Notes: a model not told the origin generated them from the letters alone. A stretch of DNA of 64,000 bases from Tetranychus cinnabarinus (GCA_022266195.1 WHVY01000001.1:9548001-9612000); one strand, 5' to 3'; counted from the first letter of the stretch, positions 1-12,708 are shown. Numbers and translations: made by a program.

Positions 1-174
1 AATCCATGGTTTCACAGAAAAGATCTAACGATCTAATTTAACCATCATCTTCACAATTACTTTGAAATCAAGCTCAGTGTCATTTGAGCTTGCAAAGACA
101 ATCACAGTTGCAGCCTTGTTTTCATTTTTTTTGTTGACAAGCCTTCCACACTATAAAGCTCCTTGGGCCTCAAG
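1..174 (+). other. Upstream/5' untranslated region of PPP4R3
   Basis: AT-rich sequence before the PPP4R3 start codon, with a T-run at 121-132. No clear TATA box or upstream exon is visible. The promoter may lie partly outside the window. Confidence 0.4.
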
Positions 175-3100
175 ATGACAGATACCCGTCGCCGGGTTAA
201 ACTCTACACTTTGAATGCTGATCGTCAGTGGGATGATAAAGGAACTGGTCATGTTTCATCTTTATATGTTGACCGTTTGAAAGGAATGTCCCTTTTAGTA
301 AGAGCCGAGTCGGATGGATCTCTTCTCCTCGAATCTAAAATTCAACCTGATACCGCTTATCAAAAGCAACAGGTACAGTACATCGTAATTCCCTCTTGAT
401 GGGTTTTGTTTTCCTATCCTATATTGTGACATTTGACTAATTTAACATTTATTACTTTTATTTACCTCACTAGGACACTTTAATTGTTTGGTCGGAAGGT
501 GACAATTATGACTTGGCCCTTAGTTTTCAAGAGAAGGTTGGATGTGATGAGATATGGGCTAAAATATGTTCGATCCAGGGTAAAGATCCATCCGTGGATC
601 AAACTCAGGAAACTATGGAAGAGGAAGATGAAAGATTCGAAGAAGCATCTGATGCCATAGAATTGCCTCCTTGTGAAGTCGACAAGCTTGAAGAATTAAA
701 CGAACTCATTGCCAGTTGCCTTGTCCATCCAATGAAAAGAGAAAGACTAGCCTTGGCCCTTGAGACCGAAGATTATATTAAAAAGCTTCTTAAACTTTTT
801 CATCAGTGCGAGGATTCTCAAAATGTGAAAGCTCTTCATAAATTACATGAAATTTTTAAGAACGTATTCTTGCTCAACAAGAATCCACTTTTTGAAGTTA
901 TGTTAGGAGAAGAGACACTTTTCGATGTGATCGGTGTTTTTGAATATGATCCCAACCAACCCCAACCTAAACGTCATAGGGATTACCTTAAATCAGTTTC
1001 CCGGTTCAAAGAGGTAATACCGTTTGGAAATGCTGAACTAATCAACAAGATTCATCAAACATATAGAGTGCAATATATCCAAGACGTTGTCCTACCGACG
1101 CCAACAGTTTTCGAAGAAAATATGCTATCCACCCTTAGTTCTTTTATATTCTTCAATAAGGTTGAAATCGTTTCATTAATACAAGAGGATGATAAGTTTT
1201 TACGTGAACTGTTCGCTCAAATAACTGACGAATCTACGGATGTAGATAAAAGAAAAGACCTCGTACTTTTCCTTAAAGAATTTTGTACATTTTCTCAAAC
1301 ATTACAACCCCAAGCAAGGGAGAACTTCTTCAAAGCCCTTTCAACCTTAGGTGTATTACAAACATTAGAAGTTACATTATCTATGGATAACATTGCGATT
1401 CGATCAGCGTCAGTTGATATATTGACCTATGTTATTGAATTTAGTCCATCTATGGTGCGAGAATATGCTCTTAAACAAGCAGCATCAAACTGTGATGAGG
1501 TACGTTTAGCTAAGGATCAACCACCAACCAGAACGTGTAAAATATTTTGTTTAATTGTGCAATATTGTTAATGCTATTGTTTTTCACATCTTTAGGATCA
1601 ATACATCATCAATATAATGATCGATCAAATGATCTGTGACCCTGACCCTACTCTGGGTATGGCAGTTCAACTATCATGTATATTGCGTTTACTTTTGGAT
1701 CCCGAGAACATGATCACGGCATCAGCTGTCAATGTAAATATTATTTATTTCATTTTCCACTGACATTTTTCATTGACTTTCGTTACTAATTCTATTTTCA
1801 TTCCTAATTGAACAGAAATCAGAGAAGAACGATTTTCTTATCTATTTTTACAAGCACTGTATGCATGTTTTGGTTGCTCCTGTGCTAGCAAATACAGCGG
1901 AAGATAGACCGAGCAGAGAGGATAGTAGAATGGCTCAGCTTCTTAGTTTAATTCTTGAATTAATGTCCTTCTGTGTCGAGCATCATCTGTATCATATTAG
2001 AAATTATATAATTCAACGAGACCTATTGGAAAGAATATTGGTCCTCATGATGTCAAGGCACACATTCCTGGTGCTTAGTAAGTCTACTCTTTAATATTGT
2101 AAAATATCCTTTTGCGTTCTTGTTTCGTTTATTATAACCCATTTTTGTTTTTTAGGTGCACTTCGATTCCTGCGCAAAATCATCGGTTTAAAAGATGAAT
2201 TTTATAATAGACATATAATTAACTCTAATCTATTTGCACCGGTTGTTGAGGCCTTCAAAAGAAATAACGGACGTTATAACCTTCTCGATTCTGCAATAAT
2301 CGAAGTATTTGAATTCATTAGAACTGAAGAGATCAAATCACTTTGTTTTTACGTTGTGGAAGTGTTCGGTAAATATCTTGATAAAATCGATTACGTTGGA
2401 ACATTCAAAGCATTGCGGCAACAATATGACCAATTTCAGGATAAATTTAAGGATAGAAATTCTTTAGAAAGGTTGGTATCTTGATGGGTCGATTTTAATA
2501 TCGAACTGAGCTTGCTCAGTTTTGTGTGCATTCTGGTAACTTACATATAGGGTGTTGTATTAAATTAATATTTTCGAATTGAATATCTACTTAGAAGAAA
2601 TGTGAAAAGATGATATAACTATTGTTGATTTTATAAGGCGAACCCTGACCAAAAGTGGTCTTCAGGTCCATTAGTCAATTTGATGTGAGAAAAAACAGGC
2701 GTTTCTCATTATTTTATCATCCTTCCTTTTTGCTTCTCGTTCGCAATTCAATCACGATAAGAGCCCGCTTTCGCAAACAAAAGAATAGTAAAAATATTGC
2801 GCTATATTTATTGTTTAGATTAATTACTTAATGAGTTGTTCAAAGTATAGACATCAACTCTCTGGATTTTTTAGCAACATCTTCATGGTTTTTCGTGCAT
2901 CCTGTTTATAAACTATGTCTTATCATGAAAATGCAACTCGAAAATGAATTATCGAAAACGTATTCAATGTATTTCACTTCATAGCATTCGCTAGTCGAAA
3001 GATTTCATTCTCTTATTTAAAGATAGTTCGAATGCGAATTCAATCTGAGTTTCTTTCTAAAAAATTACTTTACTTGTATGTTAGGCTTTATGATTTTTGT

Positions 3101-3829
3101 GTCTTCGATTTCTATTTACTTATTTGTTTTTTTAATTTCAACAGCTCACCCGTTATATTGAGAAACGAAAGATTTAGGCGTGATCCACGTCAATTAGATG
3201 AAGATGAAGAAATGTGGTTTAACAATGAAGACGAGGACGTCGATGGCATCGATAATAATTTGGATGGATCATTAAGCTATAAATTAGAAGCGGAATTTGA
3301 TCAGTTTAATAAGAAAATATCTGAAAGAAAATCAAATTTAGGTAAGATTTAGTACTTTTGAGGTATTTTTCGAAATTTTAATCTCTCATTTCATATTATT
3401 CAGGTTTATCTTACGCGGACCTAGAAAATGTTAAAAAATATAACGATCTTGATAATGTTAAAACTCTACCCTTAAATAGAGCAACGAGTCCTCGCAGGAC
3501 AACACCTTTAACTGCCTCTCAAAAATCTCCTAGTTTACCTCATGTGGAAGTTCAAACAACTCGTAAGGTATGTTGAAATCCCAGTTTATAGTTACAGTTA
3601 TAGTTTGAGATTAAAATTTACTTAATTATCCAAGAGAAATATCTCATAAAGCACATTTGCAATCTTCATTCTTATTGTATTTACTTATTCCAATCAACTT
3701 ATTCATCTATGCCGTTTCATTGAATCATAGGGAGGCTTGGTGGACTATCCCGACGAGGATTCAGATGAAGAAGACAATGGGGATGAGGGAAACATGAATC
3801 ATACTAAAAGAGCCAGAATAAGCTCCTAG
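175..3829 (+). CDS. PPP4R3: Protein phosphatase 4 regulatory subunit 3 (SMEK/PPP4R3/falafel)
   Basis: Eight exons read in frame to 799 residues: 175-372, 474-1499, 1596-1733, 1816-2077, 2156-2471, 3145-3341, 3404-3567, 3731-3829. All introns are GT-AG. The family subunit directs the PP4 catalytic core to substrates, mostly in the nucleus. Residues 1-105 are the EVH1/PH-like domain, starting MTDTRRRVKLYTLNADRQW. Next comes LIVWSE and SFQEK-GCDEIW, then the helical SMEK domain (about 165-360) and armadillo-like repeats (TFLVLSALRFLRKIIG). The tail has RFRRD, an acidic DEDEEMWFNNEDED block, GLVDYPDEDSDEED and a basic KRARISS end, as in animal SMEK. The start is the ATG at 175; upstream in frame there is only a TTG. 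The exon 5 donor (GTTGGT) is weak, but it alone keeps frame into SSPVILRNERFRRD. Length is close to human SMEK1 (about 830). Confidence 0.95.
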
Positions 3830-3870
3830 TAAATAATAACCCTGTTCATTCACTTCACTTCATATACATT

Positions 3871-3876
3871 AATAAA
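3871..3876 (+). terminator. Poly(A) signal of PPP4R3
   Basis: Canonical AATAAA 42 bp after the PPP4R3 stop codon, which implies a very short 3' UTR. Confidence 0.65.
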
Positions 3877-3879
3877 GCC

Positions 3880-6285
3880 CATATACATTAATTAATCTCC
3901 TTTTAATAAGCCAGAAACTCAAAAATACCACCAAAAACATTGCGAAGAGGAAATGAAGATGCAAGTTGAACACAAAAATGATATACAACTCTTTTCATAT
4001 GGAAACCAGCTAAAACAAAAAAGAGAATTTATTTATATCTATGGCGCTGATTAATTGCGATGACTCCATCATTGCTATTGCTTTTACATTTGTAAATTTG
4101 CAGTTATAATCAGCGCAGTCAGTCGGTCAGAAATCAAATCAAATCTTTCTTGTTTTATCGCGAGTTTACAGTTGACATCTGAGAACAAATCTTTTGTTGA
4201 CATTCACAATCATGGACAAATGATATAGATTTAATTTTTGTAAGCGTTTTTGTAAGATTCAAGGAACGTCAATTAACCTTAAATTACATGGAAAATGGTT
4301 TTTCTGGAATCTTACGATTCGATACGATCTTGGATTAACAACATCAATTAATCATTGGATTCGAGATCAATTATAAAAGTCGTGACTGGTTCTTGTTACC
4401 TCAACAAATGCTTTCCACCTTCGATTGAGACTGAAGCCTCACAAAAATGCGGATTTAATTCTCTCAAATCAACTAATTGAATCATTCGCTGGTATATTTT
4501 AGCTGTTGGAGGCTTTATTCAAGATTTCTGGTTTCTCGGCTAACCCATACCTTTATAACACATGTATACTAAAGTCTTAGTTTTGTCTGCTGTACTCACT
4601 GAGCATCTCGGTTTCAAATTGAAATTATACAAAATTAAGCTAACTTCATAAAGATTTTGAATCAAACTAATCTCTCTCCGTTTATTCTTCCCGCCTTTTA
4701 CACCACAAGTCTTAATTATTTATTTGTTTGAATGACTAGACCAGCGCTTCAGCAAGTTTTATACTAACACGTAAGATGATCTGTTTATAATCTACTCTGA
4801 TCTACTTATAACACTCAGCTAATCTGTTATTTTTTAACAAATCTAGGAAAATGCAATGAATAACATTTGATTGCCTTGTTAGCAATTTTTACTTCTGTAA
4901 ATTATAATACATGACCGTGTAAGTTTTCAATCAGTAAAAATAGACACTGGACATTTGTTTGTTTAATGATTCGCGTTATTTACTCATGTTTATCAAATCA
5001 CAATATGGAAACTACAATAAAACGAAGTTGGACAATCAAAGCACACTAAAAATACTTTAATAACATTTTATTAGATTAAAAAATGTCAAGTTAAATGATC
5101 ATTCCATTGAAAACAACACAGGTACAATAACTTTTAGAGAAAGATGATTAGACCAGATTATAATTCATGTGAGACTTTAATAAAAAATCTACTCAATATT
5201 GAAATGAGTCCGGATAGCAAATGAAATTTTTCGAGATTTTTCATCGGTAAATCGTGTTTCAAAAAAAGTTGTTAATCATTTTGGTGTCTGGATTTGGACC
5301 AATGAATGTCAATCAAAAATAATCACAATTGTACAATTAACATGCCATTATTGACTTTTATAGTTTCCATAATCTTATAGATTTTTAATGTTAGTGTTTT
5401 TTAACTTGATTATGAATAATAAGACATAGATGCTGTTAATTACATTATTAGTTTGTTATGGATAATTAAAGTGCTGCTTAAGCGTATCGCTTACTTATGT
5501 TTACCATTGTCAACGTTATTTGATTCACCCTGACTAGAGCTTAATGTTGATAATGTTAAATTCATTTTTTATTATAATTTACATCAACATTAGTTTTTCT
5601 TACTGTGAATCTTCAATTAATAGAATGTAGGGAAAAATTTTCAATTAAAAGCGCACAATTGAGCTGCTCGATAAATAGTAGAAATAAGCTATTTCCAGTT
5701 AGTCGGCAAAATTAAGCATTGTTGACAAAATGGTTTGTTTTGTTTTTCAGGCAAATCAATTACTCAAGCTTCATCATCTTTTTTCTAAGATTTGATTTCA
5801 TTTTCAAGTTGTGTTCCTATTTCGGCATTCAAATGTTTATCCTGTCAAGGAGTTGGTTCAGTGTGAATTCAGCATGGAAATACGATTACTGGTAGACTTG
5901 TCTTTTATTTTGGTTTAAACCTTTTGTTCAATCTTCACAAATGATGCTGGATGTTTCTTTTTATCTGTGGACTGTTCAAATCAAACAAAATCATCTGTTA
6001 CCAGTGTCAACTTGACATAAACCTCAAAAGGCAACCTGAACATAATCGTGAATGTTGACAGCTTTTCTCGAAGGGATTCAAAGAGGCCACTAGAAAATAG
6101 GATAAAAGATAATAGGAACAAATGGACACTGAACTCACTGGAGGAAGTTTTTTTCATTACTTCATCATGACAGTAACACCAGGAAAATAAAGAATTTTAA
6201 TCAAATTTGAAGTAACCCGAAAAATATAGTTTCCTGTTGATTGTATGAACAAGAAAAAAGTAAGAATAATCGTGATTTAGGTTCA
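3880..6285. other. Intergenic region without a recognised gene
   Basis: About 2.4 kb of AT-rich DNA between PPP4R3 and the small minus-strand secreted gene. I see no long ORF, no RNA gene and no clear transposon. It may hold the distal 3' UTR of the minus gene. Confidence 0.5.
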
Positions 6286-6289
6286 GATC

Positions 6290-6295
6290 TTTATT
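6290..6295 (-). terminator. Poly(A) signal of the small secreted gene
   Basis: AATAAA on the minus strand about 235 bp after the stop codon at 6530-6532. It is the nearest canonical signal downstream. Confidence 0.45.
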
Positions 6296-6529
6296 TAATT
6301 GCGAAAACAATGATCAACATAGTTATTACAGTATCAGGGCTATTTTTATTGACATTAACATTACTATCAATATATCTAATTTAAACAGTTAGATGAGGTG
6401 ATCTTATAAAAATGGGATTTTCTTGCCTTCTTGCCGAGTTATTTCATCTCCATGCCTGATTGTTTAAGAAGGAAAACAATTAATTTATGGAGAAATTTTC
6501 GGTCTCGAATAATTTATATGTGATTTGAC

Positions 6530-7038
6530 TTATCGTTGAACTTCAATCGAAATATCTGGAAATGAAAAAATATATGAAAGGAAGAAAAATTAATATTTGA
6601 ATTTGCTCTAACTTAACCTTTTAATTTTTATCGTATTTTTCAGATCTTGTGAGCTGGCCAATTTCAATGGTCTTCATTGTAAATTTTTAAAGGCAATATG
6701 ACAGCATACCTGGTTGTGTACTGGCTGCAGGAGGTGACAATGAATTGAGTGCAGGGAATAATGTTGACAATAGTTGAGTCAATGTCTCAGGAACCAAAGA
6801 TGGAGAGCCAAGTGCGGACAAATCTGGTGATCCAAGAGCTGGCGATCCACCTTGAAGTAAAGTTGTTATTGGTGCTAGAAAGGATTATAAACAATCAATG
6901 ATTAATAATCTGACACTTATGGACACTATTAAAGCTGGCAAACATGTAACCACAAAAGTCCAACTTACTGGCTTGTACTGTTCCTAAAGTCAGACAAATA
7001 GCGGTGAAAGTGACAAATAGAGTTAAGAATTGGTTCAT
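6530..7038 (-). CDS. Small secreted protein, three exons, function unknown
   Basis: Transcribed leftwards. Exons: complement(6969-7038), complement(6710-6874), complement(6530-6555). They sum to 261 nt, giving 86 residues and a TAA stop, with good GTAAGT and GTATGC donors and CTAG and CCAG acceptors. The N-terminus MNQFLTLFVTFTAICLTLG plus TVQA is a textbook signal peptide with likely cleavage near residue 23. The mature part (about 63 residues) has no cysteine. It is rich in Ser, Pro, Leu, Gly and Ala, with repeats like GSPALGSPDLSALGSPS, a leucine-rich amphipathic stretch (PETLTQLLSTLFPALNSL) and a charged end DISIEVQR. I do not recognise a family; an extracellular structural or salivary-type protein is a guess. 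A TATA box at 7157-7163 and an AATAAA at 6290-6295 frame the gene. Only a splice-aware reading reveals it; the first exon is 70 nt and the last 26 nt. Confidence 0.72.
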
Positions 7039-7043
7039 TTTGA

Positions 7044-7067
7044 CTGGTTGGTTGGTTGGTTGGTTGA
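7044..7067 (-). repeat. CCAA tetranucleotide repeat in the 5' UTR
   Basis: Five consecutive CCAA units (minus-strand reading) end a few bases before the ATG of the small secreted gene. Being a microsatellite in a leader, it may vary in length between individuals. Confidence 0.75.
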
Positions 7068-7156
7068 CTATGATCAAAATATTTGTTGCCACAATAAATT
7101 CAACTGTTAACTCAAACACAATTTGATACTGACTATGAAATGGTCAATGAAACTCC

Positions 7157-7163
7157 GTTTTAT
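7157..7163 (-). promoter_or_regulatory. TATA box of the small secreted gene
   Basis: TATAAAA on the minus strand about 120 bp before the start codon. It would place transcription start near 7125-7135, leaving a 5' UTR of about 90 nt. Confidence 0.6.
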
Positions 7164-7164
7164 A

Positions 7165-8074
7165 TGAACAGGATAATTTTATAAGCATTTCATGAGCTCA
7201 TACTGATCATGCAAAAAATTTCACTTTTACAATCAGCTTTTGCATTTGAAGTTTATTAACATTAATCATTGTTAAATAAATCATTGCTGTTAACATATGT
7301 ATGAATGTTAAAGATTATAGTTGTTCAATGTAGATGTTAATTACATTGTTTCCCCGTTTTCATTGACCATCAGGTAATCATTATGAAAGTAAGGATAATT
7401 AATGTGATTTTTATACAGCTAAATGTCAGCCTTTTGCCATTTAATTTGCTCTCAATACTTTCGGATATTTATGAGATTTAAGAATCTTTTTTGGGTAATG
7501 AAATGCTGTACCTAAATTTGACCAATTTTCATCATTTAAAACATCGGCTTGATTTACAGATCGAATTTATTCATTTCAATCTTGCGTTTATTCGGTCCAT
7601 AGGTTTCAGTGCTGTATTTAAAATCGATCAAAACATGTTAAAGCTAATCAATCTAATTACTATTTCAACCTTTCGGATTCCAATCATTTCAGCTTCCAAT
7701 ATCAAATTACAATTTACAGCAATAGCTGCTAAGGATTCGCTATCGATGATATTTATGATTTGATCACAACTCTAATGGTAATTGATTGGACTTAAAATTT
7801 CTCTTATGTGAAAAGCACTTGCTTATGATTAGCTCATATTGATTGAGCTAAGAAATTATTAGCATCAATTGAATTTGGAGCGCATTAGCTAAGTTACTTG
7901 GTTACAGTAACCAATGCACACCTCTTTTGAAAAAAAACATCAGAACCTTTATTAAGGTTTTTAGTAGGAAAAATAGTCTTATTTGAAACCTACTTAATAA
8001 TTGTGACTTGAAGTTGAGTTACATCTTAATCAACATCATTTGTATCATCTACAGATCCCCACTTAAAACTAACC
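7165..8074. other. Intergenic region, probable promoters
   Basis: Divergent gap between the small secreted gene (minus) and the CHP1-like gene (plus). The only sizeable open frame (7491-7763) has hydrophobic, AT-driven composition and no splice or domain support. Nothing else is recognised. Confidence 0.45.
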
Positions 8075-8900
8075 ATGGGAAGTCGATCTTCTCTGATGCT
8101 TCAAGATGAGGAAATTGCTATAATCCAAGAAGAAACTGGATGTAAGTATTTTTTCCAACCAAACTTCCAATTTGTTAGCATTTGATACAAATTTATTTTT
8201 CACTAAATTCACCTGTCACTGTTGAACTTTCATGGTTTTCCCTTTTCACCTTTGAACTATTATTTCTAAATATCTTTTTGCCCCTTTCATTAATCGTTAT
8301 TCTTTTCTTTTTCATCTTTATTTTTCTTTAAATTCCTGTTTTCCTCTATTACCTGATCTACTTATCACGTCATCTCATGCTTCATGTTAATTAACTTGAT
8401 CAGTTACGCCAAATCAAATTGAAAGATTATACAGTAGATTCGCTTCACTGGATAAAGGTGACAATGGAACTTTGAGTCGTGATGATTTCTTACGGATTCC
8501 TGAACTCGCCATTAATCCACTTGGAGATCGTATAGTTCAGGCTTTTTTTGGTGATGAAGAAAGAATCAATTTTCGCCACTTTATGAGAGTTTTGTCAACC
8601 TTTAGGCCTGTTAAAAAGAACCGTGATAATAAGCTTAACAATCGAAGAGAAAAACTTCGATTTGCTTTCAAGTTATATGATTTAGATGAGAATGAAAAGA
8701 TTACCCGTGAAGAGTTATTGGAAATTTTGCACATGATGGTTGGAGCAAACATTTCAAATGAACAGTTAGCAAGTATTGCCGATCGTACCATCATGGAAGC
8801 GGATAAAGATGGTGATCAGTGCATATCATTCGAGGAATTTTGTAACATCTTGGAAAGAACTGATGTCGAAGAGAAGATGTCGATTCGTTTTCTTCATTGA
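8075..8900 (+). CDS. CHP1: Calcineurin B homologous protein (CHP1-like EF-hand protein)
   Basis: Two exons, 8075-8141 and 8404-8900, give 187 residues (human CHP1 195). The family member binds the juxtamembrane tail of Na+/H+ exchangers, supports their transport to the plasma membrane, and can inhibit calcineurin. The N-terminus MGSRSS fits N-myristoylation at Gly2. The run IPELAINPLGDRI and the end VEEKMSIRFLH are hallmarks of CHP proteins. EF-hand 3 loop is residues 115-126 (DLDENEKITREE) and EF-hand 4 loop 156-167 (DKDGDQCISFEE); both keep the acidic calcium ligands. The first two EF-hands are degenerate, as is usual for the family. The insert between EF2 and EF3 is shorter than in vertebrates. 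Start chosen because ACCATGG precedes the myristoylation motif. Confidence 0.94.
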
Positions 8901-9110
8901 AAAAGGCCTTTGAACACGTCCAATTACGGAAAAGGTTTACATAACGCGCAAAAACGGAACGTTACTATTGATATTAAAAGTGAGCTGGAGTTAAATGGTT
9001 AAATTTTACCTGGATGATACAAAATTAATTTTATAAATATACATAGGAAGATGAATTTATTGTTAAACTTTATTTCTGGAGACAATTTTGAAAGAAATAA
9101 TTTTGTTTTT

Positions 9111-9116
9111 AATAAA
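9111..9116 (+). terminator. Poly(A) signal of the CHP1-like gene
   Basis: AATAAA 211 bp after the stop codon, the first strong canonical signal downstream. Confidence 0.5.
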
Positions 9117-9119
9117 ATC

Positions 9120-10800
9120 ATGAAATTTAAAGTTAACTAAAGCACAATGCAACCATTAGTGAAGGACCATTTGAATTTTGTTGTCAAATCTTAATTATAA
9201 TCCAATGTTTCATCAGTGTAATAAATCACAATTTCAAGAAAAATGATCTCATTTACTTGAACATTCAAAGTTTTTAGTTTAATTGAGATTAAAGTTGTTG
9301 CAAATCAATTATTTTACAAATTTTACAATAAAAAGTTTATTATTTAAAGCAAACTGTACTCATTGTTAACGCATATAAAACGTAATTGAAGGTTATCAAG
9401 TCAAGTTAGCATTTAAATATTACTTAATTCAATAAATTATAACAAGTGAGGACTTTTGTTAAATTAATTTACCAATTTTTTCTCATAAAATTTCCTTTAT
9501 TTACAAGCTTAAAGGACATAAATTTCTCAACTTGATGTAGATTGTTGAGTTTTTATTAGTATTGAATATTGAATCAACTCTTTCATGTAAAAATTATTCA
9601 ATCTTATTAATGAATTGAATATGCTTCATTGATTTTTCACTATTTACTAAACTGTCAATCAGGGATATTTTTGCCTCTCTTAACATTTTCCCAACGGAAA
9701 TCATGAAATCAATAGAGTTAATAATTCTCGATTGTATTTTTGTTTGTCATGGAAACAAGAAGAGATTACAATTGTGTCAAACGATTTGATTGAAATCAAT
9801 GATAAAATAGACGAACACATGACAATATCAATTGCCTAAAAGTCCGTTTTAAATCAACTTGATTAGCATATTGCTAGTATTCAATCACCACATTTTCATC
9901 TTTATCGAGGTTAACATTGCATCTTCTAAATCCAATTCAGCTTGACATGTAAAAGTTCGGTGAAAGTCTGACAAAAAAGACTGCATTTTCTGCATTAATG
10001 GGAACCAAGTAGAGACAAAACAATGTATCACTTTATAAGTATCTCCATCCGGTTTCATTAAATTGTCATGAGCATCATATCAATTGAACAAGCATCCGGT
10101 TTCATTGTAATAAACTGATTCTAATTAATCAACCATTTACTTCTTTCATCGATCCATTCAGTAAACAAAAATTAACCGCTAAATTAGCCAATAAAGTATC
10201 CAGAATTCACATGCCCAGAACGATATTTATTCACTGTGAAGAGAAAATGATTTGAGGGAAAAAAAGATTGGACTATAAGATGATGTAAGACTAGAGACCG
10301 GCAAAAATATACTTACCTAATGATTCAGGTTCTGGTTAAGTAGTCCTAGAAAGGAGCCGAAACTGGTCTAGTAATGTAGTAGATTTTACATTAACATTGT
10401 TTTCAAGTTGATTCAAGGCCAATCAATTGGCATTGACAATTCCGAGAGAAAGAGTTGAGTTCCAAATGATGGGTAAGTAAAGAAGAGAACCAAGACAAAT
10501 AATCACAACAGTCATTATCCATTGTCTATGAGTGCAACAACAAAATTGTTATTTTCTTTGTCATTAGAACCATTCCAATGTTCTATTGTTTCCTTCAAAT
10601 TATAAAGATGAAAAGACATGGAAGCTGAAAAACTTTTTTTCGTGGAACAGGTTTTAAAGTAATTTCGGGTTTCTCTACTTGATAAACCTGACAATTTATT
10701 CATTTATTTACTAGGCTTAACATTTATTTTTTCTACTAGATGGCACTCTTGCATAAGCAGAGTCTCACAATTTATTGGCTGAAACAAAGTTTTGACTTCA
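9120..10800. other. Intergenic region before the GST array
   Basis: About 1.7 kb of AT-rich DNA. No gene-like ORF; the minus frame at 10515-10703 has no domain or splice support. No RNA gene was recognised. Confidence 0.5.
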
Positions 10801-10802
10801 AA

Positions 10803-10808
10803 TATAAG
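10803..10808 (+). promoter_or_regulatory. TATA-like box of GST copy 1
   Basis: TATAAG 86 bp before the ATG at 10894. Copy 2 has the same TATAAG at 13986-13991, at a similar distance. Between box and ATG lies the leader shared by the array. Confidence 0.4.
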
Positions 10809-10893
10809 AAACATCACTCACTTGGATTTCATCGTTAGTTAAACTATTTCTTATTTTGTGCTTGATTAACTAAAGTCAATTTAAACTCTCAAA

Positions 10894-12708
10894 ATGGTCA
10901 TCGAACTGTACCAATTACCCTTCTCTGCTCCTTGCCGACAAGTAATGATGGTTGGTAAAATCCTCAACCTTCCTATTGAGACTAAACCTCTGGATCTGAT
11001 GCAAGGCGAACACTTAAAACCCGAATTTCTGAAGGTATGTTGTCTGATTACTTTTGTTTTTCTCAATTTCGATCTTATATCAAGGTTAAATTTCGTTAAT
11101 ATGTATGTTAAATCTTTAATATAGCCGAGTTGTCTAGACTAGAGTGATCAACTAGCTCGCACTTCAGTTGCTTTACGTTTGAATTTGTCCAGTAATTGAT
11201 TGTGTTTTTCAATTTTTCAATTCTGAATCCTTTCAAATTTTCCAGAATAATATTGACTTGCGATGGTAAAATAATTTTCATAATCTCAGCTATTTTGTTT
11301 TTTCTGCTGATCTCAAAGTTATTAATAACTAATCTAAATTGTTAAGGACAAGTGATCTCAGCTTCTATCTTATTAGCCTAGAATTAATACATTATACTCT
11401 AAACTTTATCAATGTGATATGAAATACGATAAGTTATTGGTCTCAATTTGTCTTATCAAAGCTAGTTACTTGATGATACACCCATAACGAAAGATATTTC
11501 ATTAATAGACTCATATAATAATTGTAATATCAAAATTGACTATTGTTTCATGTAATAACGATATCATGAGATCTTTCTTAATAATATCAGTTATGCCATT
11601 CATGCATTGACTATCAAGTCAACAATTATTATTTCATAGATTTCATAGATAGATTTCCCATTTCGTTGAAGGTAAAAATGGTCATTTTAAATTAACTGAA
11701 TACTTTATTTGCTAAATGACCTTTTTATTATAGACAATAAAGAAATGTTTTTTTGATATAAAAAAATCAATAAGTTGACCCATAAAATTCAATAATAAAT
11801 TTATTTCTTTTAGATCAACCCTTTCCATTGTATCCCAACCATGGTCGATGACGGATTTGCTTTATGGGAAAGGTGAGATACTTTAAATAATATACATGTA
11901 TGATGACCTATCTGATAAACTATGCTAAGCAAATACAACTACATGTCCTTTTTAAGCTGGTTACATTGTGATGTGACCAATGGCTAAAAATTTTGAGCAA
12001 AATTAATGAAAAAGAATTCAGAATCCCTCAAAATTGAATCTTCTCTGCACATTAATTGGTCTCTCAATTTAGGGCTTTCAAGCTTGAATTGGTTAGATTT
12101 TAAAAAAAATTTTTTGCCAAAGAAGAAGTCTTTGAGAGAAAAGCTGCTTTTAAGATTAAATTTTCAACGCAGTAAACTCGTGACTTGGTTATTTTCATCA
12201 AATTCATGATTAATTTCAAAATTTTAATTACTTCTTTCCCTATCTTCCACTGTACAGTCGGGCAATCATGACTTATTTGGTTAACAAGTATGCACCTGAA
12301 AGCAGTCTTTATCCCAAAGACTTACAAGCTCGTGCAACTGTAGATCGATGGCTTTACTGGGATAATGGATCACTCTACGCCTCTCTTGGTGCCTATTATT
12401 TCCCCATTGTACGTCAAGGAGTCAAACCAGATCCAGCAGTTGCAACGCTTTTCATGGATAAGGTCAAGCTTCTTGATGAGGCCCTTGCTAAGACCAAGTA
12501 CTTGTGCGGAGATAACATTACTTTGGCTGACCTTGCTGTTTTGACTAGCATAACAACTGCCAAAGGTGCAGACCTTGATCTCAGCGCATTTAAAAATGTT
12601 GACCGATGGTTGAAGGAACTGGAAACTAACTATGCTAGTTGGTGGAAAGAGTTGGTCACCGAACCTGTTGAAGGATTCAGAGGTTTCCTTCGAGCTAGGC
12701 TTGGTTAA
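10894..12708 (+). CDS. Delta-class glutathione S-transferase, copy 1
   Basis: Three exons, 10894-11034, 11814-11872 and 12258-12708, encode 216 residues, the usual delta GST length. Such cytosolic dimers conjugate glutathione to electrophiles and take part in detoxifying plant compounds and acaricides. The thioredoxin-like half carries LPFSAPCRQV, with the probable catalytic serine at residue 11, then HCIPTMVDDG with the cis-proline at 55, and ES at 66-67, which binds the glutathione gamma-glutamyl group. The helical half has RAIMTYLVNKYAPESSLYP and the N-capping-type motif TLADLAVL. The intron phases (0 after codon 47, then 2) are shared by every copy. A TATAAG box at 10803 and a leader found before all copies precede it; AATAAA follows at 12798. 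Delta versus epsilon rests on motif resemblance, not on a tree. Confidence 0.93.

Noticed and set aside
7491..7763. Plus-strand 90-codon frame
   Set aside because: Hydrophobic AT-driven composition, starts from a non-ATG codon, no similarity and no splice context.
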